A DNA stretch of 64,000 nucleotides from Lactobacillus johnsonii ATCC 33200. GTDB taxonomy: Bacteria > Bacillota > Bacilli > Lactobacillales > Lactobacillaceae. The stretch covers positions 181,754 through 245,753 of the forward strand of contig NZ_GG670121.1 of assembly GCF_000159355.1 (NCBI RefSeq), given 5' to 3'. Below the pieces are notes generated by a model. It worked only from the letters and a program-made list of their open reading frames with translations, made no database searches and was not told where the DNA came from. Positions 1 to 8,403 of the stretch are shown here, piece after piece. Made by a program: the position numbers and the translations under genes. How positions within the stretch are numbered: the stretch's first letter is position 1; each line of letters opens with the position of its first letter.

Positions 1-317
1 ATGCTTAACTAGGAGAATTAGGAGACTTACGCAGATTTAGTAATCCTAACAAAATCAATGCTTTTATTGGAATTGATCCGGGACGTTATCAATCTGGTGA
101 AATGGACGCCAGTTTAAGCATTACTAAGCATGGTAATGCCGTAGCACGTAAGATTCTTTATCGGGCTATCGACCAAATCGACCAGGCAGCTAAAACACAG
201 CACTGTCATATAGCTGATTACTATGAAAACAAAAAGCTATCCTCTCAAACCAAAGGGTTCAAAAAGATAGCTATTGCCTCTATACACAAACTGATCAACT
301 ATATGATTACGACGTAG
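1..317 (+). pseudogene. IS110-family transposase, C-terminal remnant
   Basis: The readable frame runs from base 9 and encodes about 102 residues. They include LGELGDLRRF, then FIGIDPGRYQSGE and a basic C-terminal part, which fits the C-terminal transposase_20 half of IS110/IS116/IS902 transposases. These enzymes use a DEDD-type catalytic domain that would lie upstream, outside the window. In the same frame a TAA stands at bases 6-8, directly before the conserved block, and frame 2 is open across it. A one-base shift or nonsense change is therefore likely and the copy is probably inactive. The family call is by eye, and only the last third of the gene is visible. Confidence 0.75.
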
Positions 318-378
318 CCAAACATAATCAAAAAAGACTTTTATCGTAATTAATCGATCAGATTTATTATACTCTTCT

Positions 379-407
379 AGCTTATTAAAAAACTATTTTA
401 ATAAGCT
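379..407. terminator. 12-bp inverted repeat after the transposase remnant
   Basis: AGCTTATTAAAA and its exact complement flank a 5-base loop. It lies about 60 bases after the transposase stop, so it could be the terminator of the remnant or part of the IS end. The stem is AT-rich and no long T-run follows, so termination is uncertain. Confidence 0.4.
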
Positions 408-515
408 TATTTGTCTTGGATTAATTTCCAAATAAATTGACCTGTTTATTTAGAAAGTTAAACAACTTGATCAAAAATAAAAGCCAAATGCCTTATGGCA
501 CTTGACTTTACGTAG

Positions 516-547
516 AAAAAGAGCAGTCCAAAGTGGGCTGCTCTTTT
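516..547 (-). terminator. Rho-independent terminator of rpmE2
   Basis: Read on the minus strand, a 13-base stem (AAAAGAGCAGCCC with its partner) closes a 4-5 base loop and runs into TTTTTC. It begins about 20 bases after the rpmE2 stop. Confidence 0.85.
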
Positions 548-565
548 GGTAAAAACCAAGAATTA

Positions 566-817
566 TTAGTTCTTTGAAGACATACCGTACTTCTTGTTGA
601 ATTTTTCGATACGACCATCTGCTTGTGCAAACTTTTGCTTGCCAGTGTAGAATGGGTGAGAATCTGAAGAAATTTCAACACGAACTAATGGGTAAGTCTT
701 ACCTTCGAATTCAACTGTTTCTTCTGGTTTTAAAGTAGAACCAGCTACGAACTTAGCACCAGTTGCTGAGTCCATGAAAACAACTTCTTGGTAATCTGGA
801 TGAATCCCTTTTCTCAT
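566..817 (-). CDS. rpmE2: 50S ribosomal protein L31 type B
   Basis: An 83-residue protein starting [14 protein letters not shown], with the [11 protein letters not shown] block and a basic C-terminus, matches bacterial L31. The zinc-binding CxxC pair of the type A paralogue is absent, so this is the zinc-independent type B form. In many Firmicutes that form replaces the zinc form when zinc is scarce. An AAAGGAG site lies 10-11 bases before the ATG. The gene stands alone, followed by its own terminator. No Zur-type operator was recognised upstream. Confidence 0.95.
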   Translation of the reverse strand: MRKGIHPDYQEVVFMDSATGAKFVAGSTLKPEETVEFEGKTYPLVRVEISSDSHPFYTGKQKFAQADGRIEKFNKKYGMSSKN

Positions 818-933
818 TGTTTAATACTCCTTTGCCATGACCAATATTTCAGATCATAGATTATTTTACGACTAGTTAAGGATAGCACCTTTCTAACTAT
901 AATTCAAGCTAATTTATACTAGTGTACTTAATT

Positions 934-2532
934 TTAGTCATTCTTAAGCTTAATTTTTTCGTTTACTTTTATCGCTGCCGGATCAATTTTTTCTAGTCCT
1001 GTATCAATTGCAACTTTATAGAAGATCAAGGAGACAATTGCAATCAACAGAAAATCCCACGGATATTTAATCCAGTTTTGTCCACCAAAGCCGTCGCTAC
1101 CACAATAAGACATAATAGAAATAAATACTAAATACCCTAAAAGCCAAGCAGCATGCTTAAACTGCGATTTAAAATCTTTCTTTTGATATTTAACTTCATA
1201 ATAGAAATAAATTGGAATTCCCACAAGAATAACCAAAATAACTTGAATTGTTGTTGGCCACATCGTCCAATAAATAGCTAAACTAGTTAATACAAAAGTT
1301 AAAGGAGCAAACCAGCGCATATAATTAGGTTTATATGGTCTTTCCAAATCTGGTGCTATTTTTCTCAAAGTAATAGTAGTAACTGGACCAGTTAAATAAG
1401 CAATCAAAGTTGCACAAGTAATTACTGTTGCAAGTAAATTCCAGTTCCTAAAGACACTTACTAAAATCATTGCCAAAATTAAATCTGCAATCATCGCAAA
1501 ACGAGGCACTAGATAGCGTCTATTAAGTCTCCCTAACCAAGCTGGTAAGTGTTTTGTATATGTCATTGCAGCAAGTGCTCTTGATGCTGTTGCGACAAAA
1601 GCTACTCCAGTCCCAAAAGGCGAAACAAAAGCATCCATATAAAGTAAAATCACAAGCCAATTAATTCCTAAAAGGATTGCAATATCTGCAAATGGGGACG
1701 CAAAATCAATTCCATGCCAGGAGTTTTTAGCAAGCATTGCTGGATCAACTGCTCCAATAAAGGCTACTTGAAGCAGAATATAAATTGCAGCTGTCACAAA
1801 CATGGAAATTAAAACTCCACGAATAATGTTCTTTCGAGGATTCTTTAATTCACCACCAATATTAATTATTGTCTGAAATGCGTCATAAGACATAATGATA
1901 CCAGCGCCAGAAGCTGCTTCAAAGATGGCTCTACTTCCATAAGGCATAAATGTTTTTACATCGTGACCAAAGTTAGCAGGATGAAAACTAGATGCAAACA
2001 GCATAATAATTGTTATCGTAGGCAAGAGTACTTTAAAAACAGAAATTAAGTTAGTAAAGTGCGTCATGATTTTAATTGACCAGAAGTTAATTAAAGTAAA
2101 AATAATCATGAATACAAATACCAATAATAACCCAGGTGTAGTTATATTTCCGTCTTGCATAAAGTGATGTGTCCAGTTTGCCCACTTCCATGGCCAAGAA
2201 CTCATGTATTGAACAGCCGCAACTGCCTCCATTGGCACCAAGGTTACCAAAGAAATCCAATTCGCCCAGGCAGCGATAAAACCAAGCATGGGACCATGGC
2301 TATATTGAGCATATTTGCTCATTCCCCCACTTTCAGGAAACATAGTTCCTAGTTCAACATAGGTTAAGGCGATTGCAATAATAATAACTGCACCAATGAT
2401 CCAAGATAAGATAGCCGCTGGGCCGGCAATTTTTGCTGCCGAACCTGAGCCAAAAAGCCATCCGGATCCGATCAACGAATTAAGGGCTAGCATTATTGCT
2501 GAAAATAAACTTATTTTGTGTCCCTTATTCAC
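934..2532 (-). CDS. APC-family amino acid permease
   Basis: The 532-residue protein is strongly hydrophobic with about 12-14 membrane segments. The first segment carries the family glycine-rich motif (ALNSLIGSGWLFGSG), and a short NPRKNIIRG loop follows the middle segments, as in amino acid/polyamine/organocation permeases. It should sit in the cytoplasmic membrane and exchange or symport an amino acid; the substrate cannot be read from sequence. The start is a GTG, chosen because GGAAG lies 6 bases upstream. The C-terminus is a soluble charged tail. It is transcribed alone, downstream of the ABC genes and separated from them by a terminator. Confidence 0.85.
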   Translation of the reverse strand: MNKGHKISLFSAIMLALNSLIGSGWLFGSGSAAKIAGPAAILSWIIGAVIIIAIALTYVELGTMFPESGGMSKYAQYSHGPMLGFIAAWANWISLVTLVPMEAVAAVQYMSSWPWKWANWTHHFMQDGNITTPGLLLVFVFMIIFTLINFWSIKIMTHFTNLISVFKVLLPTITIIMLFASSFHPANFGHDVKTFMPYGSRAIFEAASGAGIIMSYDAFQTIINIGGELKNPRKNIIRGVLISMFVTAAIYILLQVAFIGAVDPAMLAKNSWHGIDFASPFADIAILLGINWLVILLYMDAFVSPFGTGVAFVATASRALAAMTYTKHLPAWLGRLNRRYLVPRFAMIADLILAMILVSVFRNWNLLATVITCATLIAYLTGPVTTITLRKIAPDLERPYKPNYMRWFAPLTFVLTSLAIYWTMWPTTIQVILVILVGIPIYFYYEVKYQKKDFKSQFKHAAWLLGYLVFISIMSYCGSDGFGGQNWIKYPWDFLLIAIVSLIFYKVAIDTGLEKIDPAAIKVNEKIKLKND

Positions 2533-2593
2533 ATCTCTTCCATCCCTTCTTTATAAAACTTAAATCTATAGTTAAAACAATTAAAAATTATTT

Positions 2594-2633
2594 TAACTAA
2601 AAAACCTAGAACCGACAACCAGCCCTAGGTTTT
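2594..2633 (-). terminator. Terminator of the TrpXYZ-like operon
   Basis: On the minus strand a 9-bp stem (AAAACCTAG with CTAGGTTTT) runs into a T-rich tract. It begins 4 bases after the stop of the ATPase gene. Confidence 0.75.
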
Positions 2634-2636
2634 AGA

Positions 2637-3401
2637 TCAATCTTCAAAATAGCTATAAAGATCACTTACTTTTAAATTTCTTTTTTCTTCTTCACTAATA
2701 TCTGCTTTAACTTTACCATCCTTTAACACTAAAAGACGATTTCCATATTTTAAAGCATCCTCCATGTGATGTGTAATCATTAAGGCAGTTAATTTATTTT
2801 CTTTAATTTGCTTATCAGTTACTGCTAGTAGATTTTCACTAGTATGAGGATCTAAAGCTGCTGTATGCTCATCTAATAACAAAATATCGGGCTTTTCTAT
2901 TGTAGCCATCAAGAAGCTCAAAGCTTGTCTTTGGCCTCCAGATAAGCCCTCCACAAACGTATTTAAACGATTCTCTAAGCCATTATTCATAACTGCAGCT
3001 AGCTTTTTAAAACGAGGTAAGTTTTGCTTAAGTCTTCTAATCTTTAAAAATCTTCTCTTTCCCCGTTTTGTTGCTAGTAATAAATTTTCTGCCACCGTCA
3101 TTCGCGGAGCCGTCCCCATCTTAGGATCTTGAAAAACTCGTCCAATAAATTGTGTCCGCTTTTCTTCACTCATTTTAGTAATATCTTGCCCATTATGCCG
3201 AAGAATACCACTATCAGGTTTTAAACTACCCGCAATCGTATTAAAAAGTGTAGACTTACCCGCTCCATTTGTCCCAATTATAGTAATAAAATCTCCAGGT
3301 CTAATTTCTAAATTAATTCCTTTTAAAATTGGAACAATTTCACCATCAGCTGTTTTAACAGTTGTTTGGACATCTTTTAATTCTAAAATTGGCTTAGTCA
3401 T
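2637..3401 (-). CDS. ABC transporter ATP-binding protein (TrpZ-like)
   Basis: A 254-residue ABC ATPase. The Walker A is GTNGAGKST (about residues 43-51), the signature is LSGGQRQA (about 153), and the Walker B is DILLLDEHTAALDP followed by an H-loop (MITHHM). It resembles the COG1101-type ATPases paired with COG4120 permeases and COG2984 binding proteins. Comparative genomics has linked such systems in streptococci and lactobacilli to tryptophan or tyrosine uptake. It overlaps the permease gene by 8 bases and is the last gene of a three-gene operon. It should energise import at the inner face of the membrane. The substrate is inferred only from the leader peptide and family context. Confidence 0.85.
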   Translation of the reverse strand: MTKPILELKDVQTTVKTADGEIVPILKGINLEIRPGDFITIIGTNGAGKSTLFNTIAGSLKPDSGILRHNGQDITKMSEEKRTQFIGRVFQDPKMGTAPRMTVAENLLLATKRGKRRFLKIRRLKQNLPRFKKLAAVMNNGLENRLNTFVEGLSGGQRQALSFLMATIEKPDILLLDEHTAALDPHTSENLLAVTDKQIKENKLTALMITHHMEDALKYGNRLLVLKDGKVKADISEEEKRNLKVSDLYSYFED

Positions 3402-4293
3402 GCTTTTTCACACCTCTTTCTACTGGCTTTTTCAAATGTAAAAACTTTTCTAACTGCGGAAGCATCATACATAGAGCTAAGACAATTGAAGAGATTAAAT
3501 TTAAATCATTAGCTGAAAATCCAAGTTGCAGTACAGCGAGTAAAATCAAACGATAGATAATACTACCTAAAGTTACAGCTACTAAACGCTGATTTAAGGT
3601 TAATTCTCCAAAAGCTACTTCACCAATAATAATTGAAGCTAAAGCAATAACAATAGTTCCAATTCCCATATTAATATCAGCATAACCATTATTTTGCGCA
3701 ATTAATGCTCCACATAAGGCAACTATTCCATTTGATAGCATCAATCCTATAATTACCATAAAGTCTGTGTGAATTCCTAATGATTTTGCCATACTCGGGT
3801 TATCTCCGGTAGCAATAAAAGCTTGGCCAAAATCTGTATTTAAAAAGAAAATTAAAATTCCAGTAATCACTACTACAATAACAATACCCAAAGCAACACT
3901 ATTAAAATATTGCGGTAAATTTTCTAAAAATTCATTGTTGAGTAATGTCTTCTTACCAATCAGTGAAATATTAGAACCGCCCATAATTCTTAAATTAATA
4001 GAATAAATTGCCGTCATTGTTAAAATACCAGCAAGTAGAATTGGAATTTTTCCTTTTGTATACAATAATCCCGTTACTAAACCTGCTGCCATTCCAGCCA
4101 AAAGGGCTAAGAAAGTAGCTAAGTATGGGGACATTCCGTGTGAAATATTAGCTACTGCAACAGCTGCACTCAATGGAAAGGTTCCTTCTACGGTCATATC
4201 AGCAAAATTCAAAATTCTAAATGTCAAATATAATCCTAAGCCAAGCAAAGCCCATAGCAAACCCTGGCCAATAGCAGATACGATCAAGTTCAT
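3394..4293 (-). CDS. ABC transporter permease (TrpY-like)
   Basis: A 299-residue integral membrane protein with about 8-9 hydrophobic segments, of the BPD_transp_2 type (COG4120) used with ABC_sub_bind binding proteins. The conserved DMTVEGTFPLSAA region near residues 32-44 and the ATGDNPSMAKSLGIHT loop near the middle are recognisable. Loops of this kind contact the ATPase in related branched-chain-type permeases. Its ATG overlaps the stop of the binding-protein gene by 4 bases, indicating translational coupling. Confidence 0.85.
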   Translation of the reverse strand: MNLIVSAIGQGLLWALLGLGLYLTFRILNFADMTVEGTFPLSAAVAVANISHGMSPYLATFLALLAGMAAGLVTGLLYTKGKIPILLAGILTMTAIYSINLRIMGGSNISLIGKKTLLNNEFLENLPQYFNSVALGIVIVVVITGILIFFLNTDFGQAFIATGDNPSMAKSLGIHTDFMVIIGLMLSNGIVALCGALIAQNNGYADINMGIGTIVIALASIIIGEVAFGELTLNQRLVAVTLGSIIYRLILLAVLQLGFSANDLNLISSIVLALCMMLPQLEKFLHLKKPVERGVKKHD

Positions 4294-5282
4294 CTATATA
4301 CAACTCCTTTTTTCTGACATTCTTCTAAAAATCGTTTAGGTACGTGAAGATTTAATTCTCTGGCTTCTTTTAAATTAACAACTGGTTCTCCCTTTTTCAC
4401 TCTTTCGATTGGTAAAGAACTAACTTTTTTACCCTTTAAAATTTCAATAGTCATCCTTCCAGTCATTTTTCCTAACTCATATTGATTAACACTATAAGTT
4501 GCAAGACCGCCTTGTTTTACCATATTAGCTGCAGCAGGGAAAATTAGCTTTTTAGCAGCATTACCATTTTTAACTAATGTTTCCATCGCTCCAGCAATTG
4601 TGTTATCAGTTGGTACAATGACGGCATCTACTTGACTAAACATCTGCTCTGAAACTTGATTAAGATCGTTACTATTTGCAATTGAGAAAGATTTTAAAGG
4701 TATTTTTCTCTTTTTACATTCACGTTCAATCTCGTGAAAGCCGCTAACTGCAGAAGAATCACTAGAAGTATAAATTACTCCTAAAGTTTTTAAATTGGGT
4801 AAAAACTCCCTAATTAAATCTAATTGTTGCTTAATTGGAGCAGCATCTGATACACCAGTAATATTTTTTTCGGGATGTCTTTCATTTTTTACTAGTCCAC
4901 TAATTTTTGGACTTGTTACAGCACCTAAAACTATTGGAATTTTATTCGTTGTATTCGCCAATGCTTGGGCAGCTGGAGTAGTAATTCCAACTAATACTCT
5001 TGATCGCTCATCAGTTAGTTTTGTTGCCATCGTACGTAAATTACTCTGATCATTATTTGCATTTTGATAGTCAATTTTGATATTTTTTCCATTTACGTAG
5101 CCTTCCTCTTTCAATTCATCTCGAAAGCCGCGATATATCTCATCAAGAGCTGGGTGACGCATAAGAGTTAATACACCAACCCGGGGAATTTTATTATTTT
5201 CTTCTTTCTGTTTATTCTCTCCAAAAAAAGCTATGGTTAAAAAAGCTACCAAAATTACAATTAATCCATACATTCTTTTCAT
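4290..5282 (-). CDS. ABC transporter substrate-binding protein (TrpX-like)
   Basis: A 330-residue extracytoplasmic binding protein of the ABC_sub_bind family (PF04392 type). It has the PRVGVLTLMRHPALDEI start, an LVGITTPAAQAL block and an AAAANMVKQGGLATYSVN hinge. The first about 20 residues form a hydrophobic signal or anchor (YGLIVILVAFLTIAFFG). No lipobox cysteine follows, so it is probably held by an uncleaved anchor rather than a lipid. The ATG is preceded by GGAG abutting the T-run of a terminator-like hairpin. It is the first gene of the operon. Tryptophan is the likely ligand, inferred from the single Trp codon in the leader peptide. Confidence 0.85.
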   Translation of the reverse strand: MKRMYGLIVILVAFLTIAFFGENKQKEENNKIPRVGVLTLMRHPALDEIYRGFRDELKEEGYVNGKNIKIDYQNANNDQSNLRTMATKLTDERSRVLVGITTPAAQALANTTNKIPIVLGAVTSPKISGLVKNERHPEKNITGVSDAAPIKQQLDLIREFLPNLKTLGVIYTSSDSSAVSGFHEIERECKKRKIPLKSFSIANSNDLNQVSEQMFSQVDAVIVPTDNTIAGAMETLVKNGNAAKKLIFPAAANMVKQGGLATYSVNQYELGKMTGRMTIEILKGKKVSSLPIERVKKGEPVVNLKEARELNLHVPKRFLEECQKKGVVYR

Positions 5283-5290
5283 AATTTTTC

Positions 5291-5460
5291 TCCAAAAAAA
5301 CAGGAATCTACTTTCACATGCAGATTCCTGTTACTTTTTTATCACAAAAAGAAAAAGGTCTGCATGTTACTCCATGCAGACCACAATAAATACACAGCCA
5401 GCACAGATACAATCTGAATCTTTCAGGTTGCATCTTGCTTAACAACCTGATTTACTGGCC
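5291..5460 (-). promoter_or_regulatory. Attenuator leader of the TrpXYZ-like operon
   Basis: Read on the minus strand, the leader after the peptide ORF holds several stems. Stem A pairs GGCCAG (5455-5460, the last two sense codons) with CUGGCU (5396-5401). It encloses stem B (CAGGUUG 5443-5449 with CAACCUG 5424-5430) and stem C (CAGAU/AUCUG, 5404-5416), giving a three-way junction. Terminator T1 follows (10-bp stem, 5357-5366 with 5373-5382, then TTTTTCTTTTT). Hairpin T2 follows (9-bp stem, 5301-5309 with 5322-5330), and its seven Ts abut the GGAG of the first structural gene. The 3' arm of T1 (CATGCAGA) can pair instead with TCTGCATG in T2, which would disrupt both. No T-box consensus was found. 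Confidence 0.75.
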
Positions 5461-5502
5461 TTGCCAACGATTATTTTTCATAAACTTAGCTTGTGTATTC
5501 AT
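5452..5502 (-). CDS. Leader peptide MNTQAKFMKNNRWQGQ
   Basis: A 16-codon ORF with a good ribosome site (AAGGAG at 5512-5517, 9 bases before the ATG). It lies about 25 bases downstream of a consensus promoter and 170 bases upstream of the first transporter gene. It has one Trp codon (5464-5466), three codons before the stop. The last two sense codons form one arm of leader stem A, so a ribosome paused at Trp or at the stop would open that stem. This fits a translation-sensing attenuator. A single Trp codon is few for simple starvation sensing, so arrest by the nascent peptide is an alternative. Confidence 0.7.
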   Translation of the reverse strand: MNTQAKFMKNNRWQGQ

Positions 5503-5532
5503 AATTAACTACTCCTTAAAAAATTTAATTAT

Positions 5533-5561
5533 ATTGTAATTGGCTTATATTTTTCTGTCAA
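5533..5561 (-). promoter_or_regulatory. Sigma-A promoter of the leader/TrpXYZ-like operon
   Basis: On the minus strand TTGACA (5556-5561) and TACAAT (5533-5538) are separated by exactly 17 bases. The promoter lies immediately after the glyA stop, so the operon can be expressed independently of glyA. Confidence 0.85.
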
Positions 5562-5567
5562 TAGCTT

Positions 5568-6803
5568 TTATTTGATCGGATATCTCTGAATTAACCCCTT
5601 AACTCTTTCTTTTGCCTGAGCTAGGACTCCTGCATCTTCAGGATTATCCAAAACTTCAATAATTATTTTAGCAACTTCTTTAGCATCAGATTCCTTAAAG
5701 CCCCGACTAGTTATTGCTGGTGTTCCAATTCTCAATCCACTAGTAATAAATGGACTTCGTTTATCGCCAGGAATAGATTCTTTGTTAGTCGTAATATTCA
5801 CAGAGTCTAGTAAATTTTGGGCATCTTTTCCTGTTACGCCGGTCTTGGTAATATCAATAATCATCAAGTGATTATCAGTTCCACCTGAAACCACGCGAAT
5901 ATTTTTGCTATTTTTAAATTCTTCAGCCATGGCTTTTGAATTCTTAATTACTTGATCAATGTATTGAGTAAATTCTGGCTGTAAATCTTCATAAAAAGCT
6001 TGAGCCTTTGCAGCAATAACATGCTCTAATGGTCCACCTTGCGTTCCTGGAAAGAGAGCTGAATCAATTTTCTTCCCTAATTCTTTATTGTTAGATAAAA
6101 TCATCCCTCCACGCGGACCACGTAAAGTTTTATGTGTGGTTGTTGTAACAACGTCAGCTATAGGAATTGGGCTCGGATGTGCTCCAGTTGCAACTAAGCC
6201 TGCAATATGCGCCATATCAACCATTAGATAGGCACCAACTTCATCCGCAATATCACGAAACTTCTGCCAATCAATAATTCTGCTATAAGCAGAAGCGCCA
6301 GCAATAATTAATTTTGGCTTCTTCTCTATAGCAATCTGTCTAATTCGCTCAAAATCCAATTCTTCAGTTTCAGGATTTAGGTCATAACTAATAGAATTAA
6401 AAATTTTCCCTGAAAAGTTAACCTTCGCCCCATGCGTAAGATGCCCACCAGCATCCATACCCATTCCTAAAATTGTATCTCCTGGCTTTAACAAAGCATT
6501 ATAAACTGTCATGTTTGCCTGTGAACCAGAATGAGGCTGAACATTGGCATATTCTGCATTAAATAATTTTTTGGCATAGTCAATTGCCAATTGTTCTACC
6601 TTATCAATATATTGACAGCCACCATAATATCTCTTTCCCGGATATCCTTCTGCGTATTTATTGGTGAGAACAGATCCCTGTGCTTCTCTGACAGAATCGG
6701 AAACAATATTTTCTGATGCAATTAATTCAATTGTATCTTCTTGTCTTTTCTCTTCACTTTTAATTGCATCCCAAAGTGCAGGTGATTTTTCTCCATAATT
6801 CAT
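5568..6803 (-). CDS. glyA: Serine hydroxymethyltransferase
   Basis: A 411-residue PLP enzyme of normal family length that interconverts serine and glycine while loading one-carbon units onto tetrahydrofolate. The PLP lysine is in [14 protein letters not shown] (Lys225). The ELIASEN motif (about residues 26-32), the [13 protein letters not shown] block and the PHSGSQAN motif are intact. The ATG is preceded by GGGAGG at 9 bases. It is a cytoplasmic enzyme at the head of glycine and one-carbon supply. It stands alone between the gtfA terminator and the leader promoter, with no terminator of its own seen, so it could read through into the leader. Confidence 0.97.
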   Translation of the reverse strand: MNYGEKSPALWDAIKSEEKRQEDTIELIASENIVSDSVREAQGSVLTNKYAEGYPGKRYYGGCQYIDKVEQLAIDYAKKLFNAEYANVQPHSGSQANMTVYNALLKPGDTILGMGMDAGGHLTHGAKVNFSGKIFNSISYDLNPETEELDFERIRQIAIEKKPKLIIAGASAYSRIIDWQKFRDIADEVGAYLMVDMAHIAGLVATGAHPSPIPIADVVTTTTHKTLRGPRGGMILSNNKELGKKIDSALFPGTQGGPLEHVIAAKAQAFYEDLQPEFTQYIDQVIKNSKAMAEEFKNSKNIRVVSGGTDNHLMIIDITKTGVTGKDAQNLLDSVNITTNKESIPGDKRSPFITSGLRIGTPAITSRGFKESDAKEVAKIIIEVLDNPEDAGVLAQAKERVKGLIQRYPIK

Positions 6804-6891
6804 CTATAAATTCCTCCCATGCTTGCAGAATTTTTTCATTAATCAAATTATACCTTATATTGTCTATAAACTTAGTTTCTAGATCTGCTTC

Positions 6892-6926
6892 AAAAAAAAG
6901 AATTAAGCAATTTCTACCTAATTCTT
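6892..6926 (-). terminator. Terminator of the raffinose-type operon
   Basis: On the minus strand an AAGAATTA-based stem with its exact partner runs directly into eight Ts. It lies 25 bases after the gtfA stop. Confidence 0.8.
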
Positions 6927-6950
6927 CTTCAAAAATATTTATAGTTTGTA

Positions 6951-8393
6951 TTAAAAAGCCATCTCTCGCCCATTCACTAACACTTTATAAGCTAAGGTTT
7001 CTAAGTTTGCACGTAATTCTGCTTTTCGTGTTTTGTCCTGATTCAAACGGATAATATGAATTTCATTTTCAGTAGGAGTAGTAACCTCAATACTTCCATT
7101 CAAATCAAATGCCGCTTCATTATTTCTAAATCTTAATAAGTTAATTAAAGAACTAACAACAGGACGTTGAACTTCTTCATGAATTTCTTCACGACTATAA
7201 TAATGACGATTAATATTTCGACCTTCTTTTGTCTTTTCAAGAAGTTCAATATCATTTTTACCAGCAAGCATTCCAACATAATAGACTTGGGGAATTCCAG
7301 GTGCAAATACTTGTAAAAGTCGAGCCATAAAGTATTTTTTATCATCATCACCAAGTGCAGAGTAGAAAGTAGAGTTTATTTGATAAATATCGAGGTTATG
7401 ATATTCCGCACTTGAGTATTTCTTTTTAACATTAGCGCCGACCTTATACAATTCATTGCTTGTGTATTCTATCTCATTCGGAGTTAAGATATCACGAGCA
7501 TCTACTACACCAATTCCATCATGAGTATCTAATGTCGTAAACTGCTTCATTGGACTCTTTTTTAGCCATGAAGCAAGACGCTGACTTTTACCGCTATATA
7601 GTGAATAAAGCACCACCATTGGTAAGGCAAAATCATAAATAAAGTAACCATGTCTTGCAATCTTAAATGGCATTGAATAGTGTTCATGAATTTCAGGCAA
7701 AATTAGCGCGCCTTTAGCTGAAATATCATCTTGAACTTCTTTCAATAGATCCCAAATTTCTGGTTCTACGAAAAAGTCATTAGTATCTAGCTTCTTAACA
7801 GCATAAGCAAACGCATCTAGTCGAATGATGTCACTGCCATGATCAATTAAATTATTTAAAGTCTGCTTAATAAACTGTTTAGTTACATCTTTGCGAACAT
7901 CAAGATCAATTTGCTCTTCACCGAAAGTATTCCAGAGTTTTTCCTTACTTCCATCCGCAAAAATAATTTCCTGATATGGAGCACGATCTTTTCTCTTGTA
8001 AATAAGGTCAATATCTTTTTGCGTTGGTCGATTCTTAGGCCAGAACTTATCCCAACTCAAAAATAAATCAGCATATGGACTTTGATCCTTATTTTTTTGA
8101 AAGTTACGGTAATATTTAGACTGGCGAGAAATATGATTAATCATAAAATCAAACATAAGATAGTATTCTTCGCCTAACTTTTCAACGTCCGACCAGTCCC
8201 CAAATTGAGGATCAACCATTGAATAATCCGTTGGAGCAAAGCCGCGGTCACCAGTTGAGGGAAAGAATGGTAACAAGTGAACTCCTCCAACAGCACCTTT
8301 TAAGTCTGTGTGCAGTACGTCATCTAAATCTTTAATATTTTTACCTAAACTATCTGGATAGGTTATGAGCATTACTTTATTTGAAATTGCCAT
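6951..8393 (-). CDS. gtfA: Sucrose phosphorylase
   Basis: A 480-residue GH13 (subfamily 18-type) enzyme that splits sucrose with phosphate into glucose-1-phosphate and fructose. It starts with the [13 protein letters not shown] signature of this group. The likely nucleophile is Asp193 in IIRLDAFAY, the acid/base is Glu234 in LILPEIHEH, and the third acid is in [11 protein letters not shown] (about 292). The [11 protein letters not shown] segment is also typical. It is the last gene of the operon, 10 bases after the alpha-galactosidase. Raffinose or stachyose is thus cut to galactose plus sucrose and the sucrose then phosphorolysed, as in streptococcal msm loci. Specificity is inferred from sequence. 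Confidence 0.93.
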   Translation of the reverse strand: MAISNKVMLITYPDSLGKNIKDLDDVLHTDLKGAVGGVHLLPFFPSTGDRGFAPTDYSMVDPQFGDWSDVEKLGEEYYLMFDFMINHISRQSKYYRNFQKNKDQSPYADLFLSWDKFWPKNRPTQKDIDLIYKRKDRAPYQEIIFADGSKEKLWNTFGEEQIDLDVRKDVTKQFIKQTLNNLIDHGSDIIRLDAFAYAVKKLDTNDFFVEPEIWDLLKEVQDDISAKGALILPEIHEHYSMPFKIARHGYFIYDFALPMVVLYSLYSGKSQRLASWLKKSPMKQFTTLDTHDGIGVVDARDILTPNEIEYTSNELYKVGANVKKKYSSAEYHNLDIYQINSTFYSALGDDDKKYFMARLLQVFAPGIPQVYYVGMLAGKNDIELLEKTKEGRNINRHYYSREEIHEEVQRPVVSSLINLLRFRNNEAAFDLNGSIEVTTPTENEIHIIRLNQDKTRKAELRANLETLAYKVLVNGREMAF

Positions 8394-8403
8394 TACTATA
8401 TTC

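Noticed and set aside
5283-5451. T-box riboswitch in the transporter leader
   Set aside because: No AGGGTGGnACCGCG-like T-box sequence or specifier stem-loop was found. The short ORF and paired hairpins fit peptide attenuation better.
7145-7354. Short frames inside gtfA and other large genes
   Set aside because: They lie fully inside well-supported genes, lack ribosome sites and have shadow-like composition.
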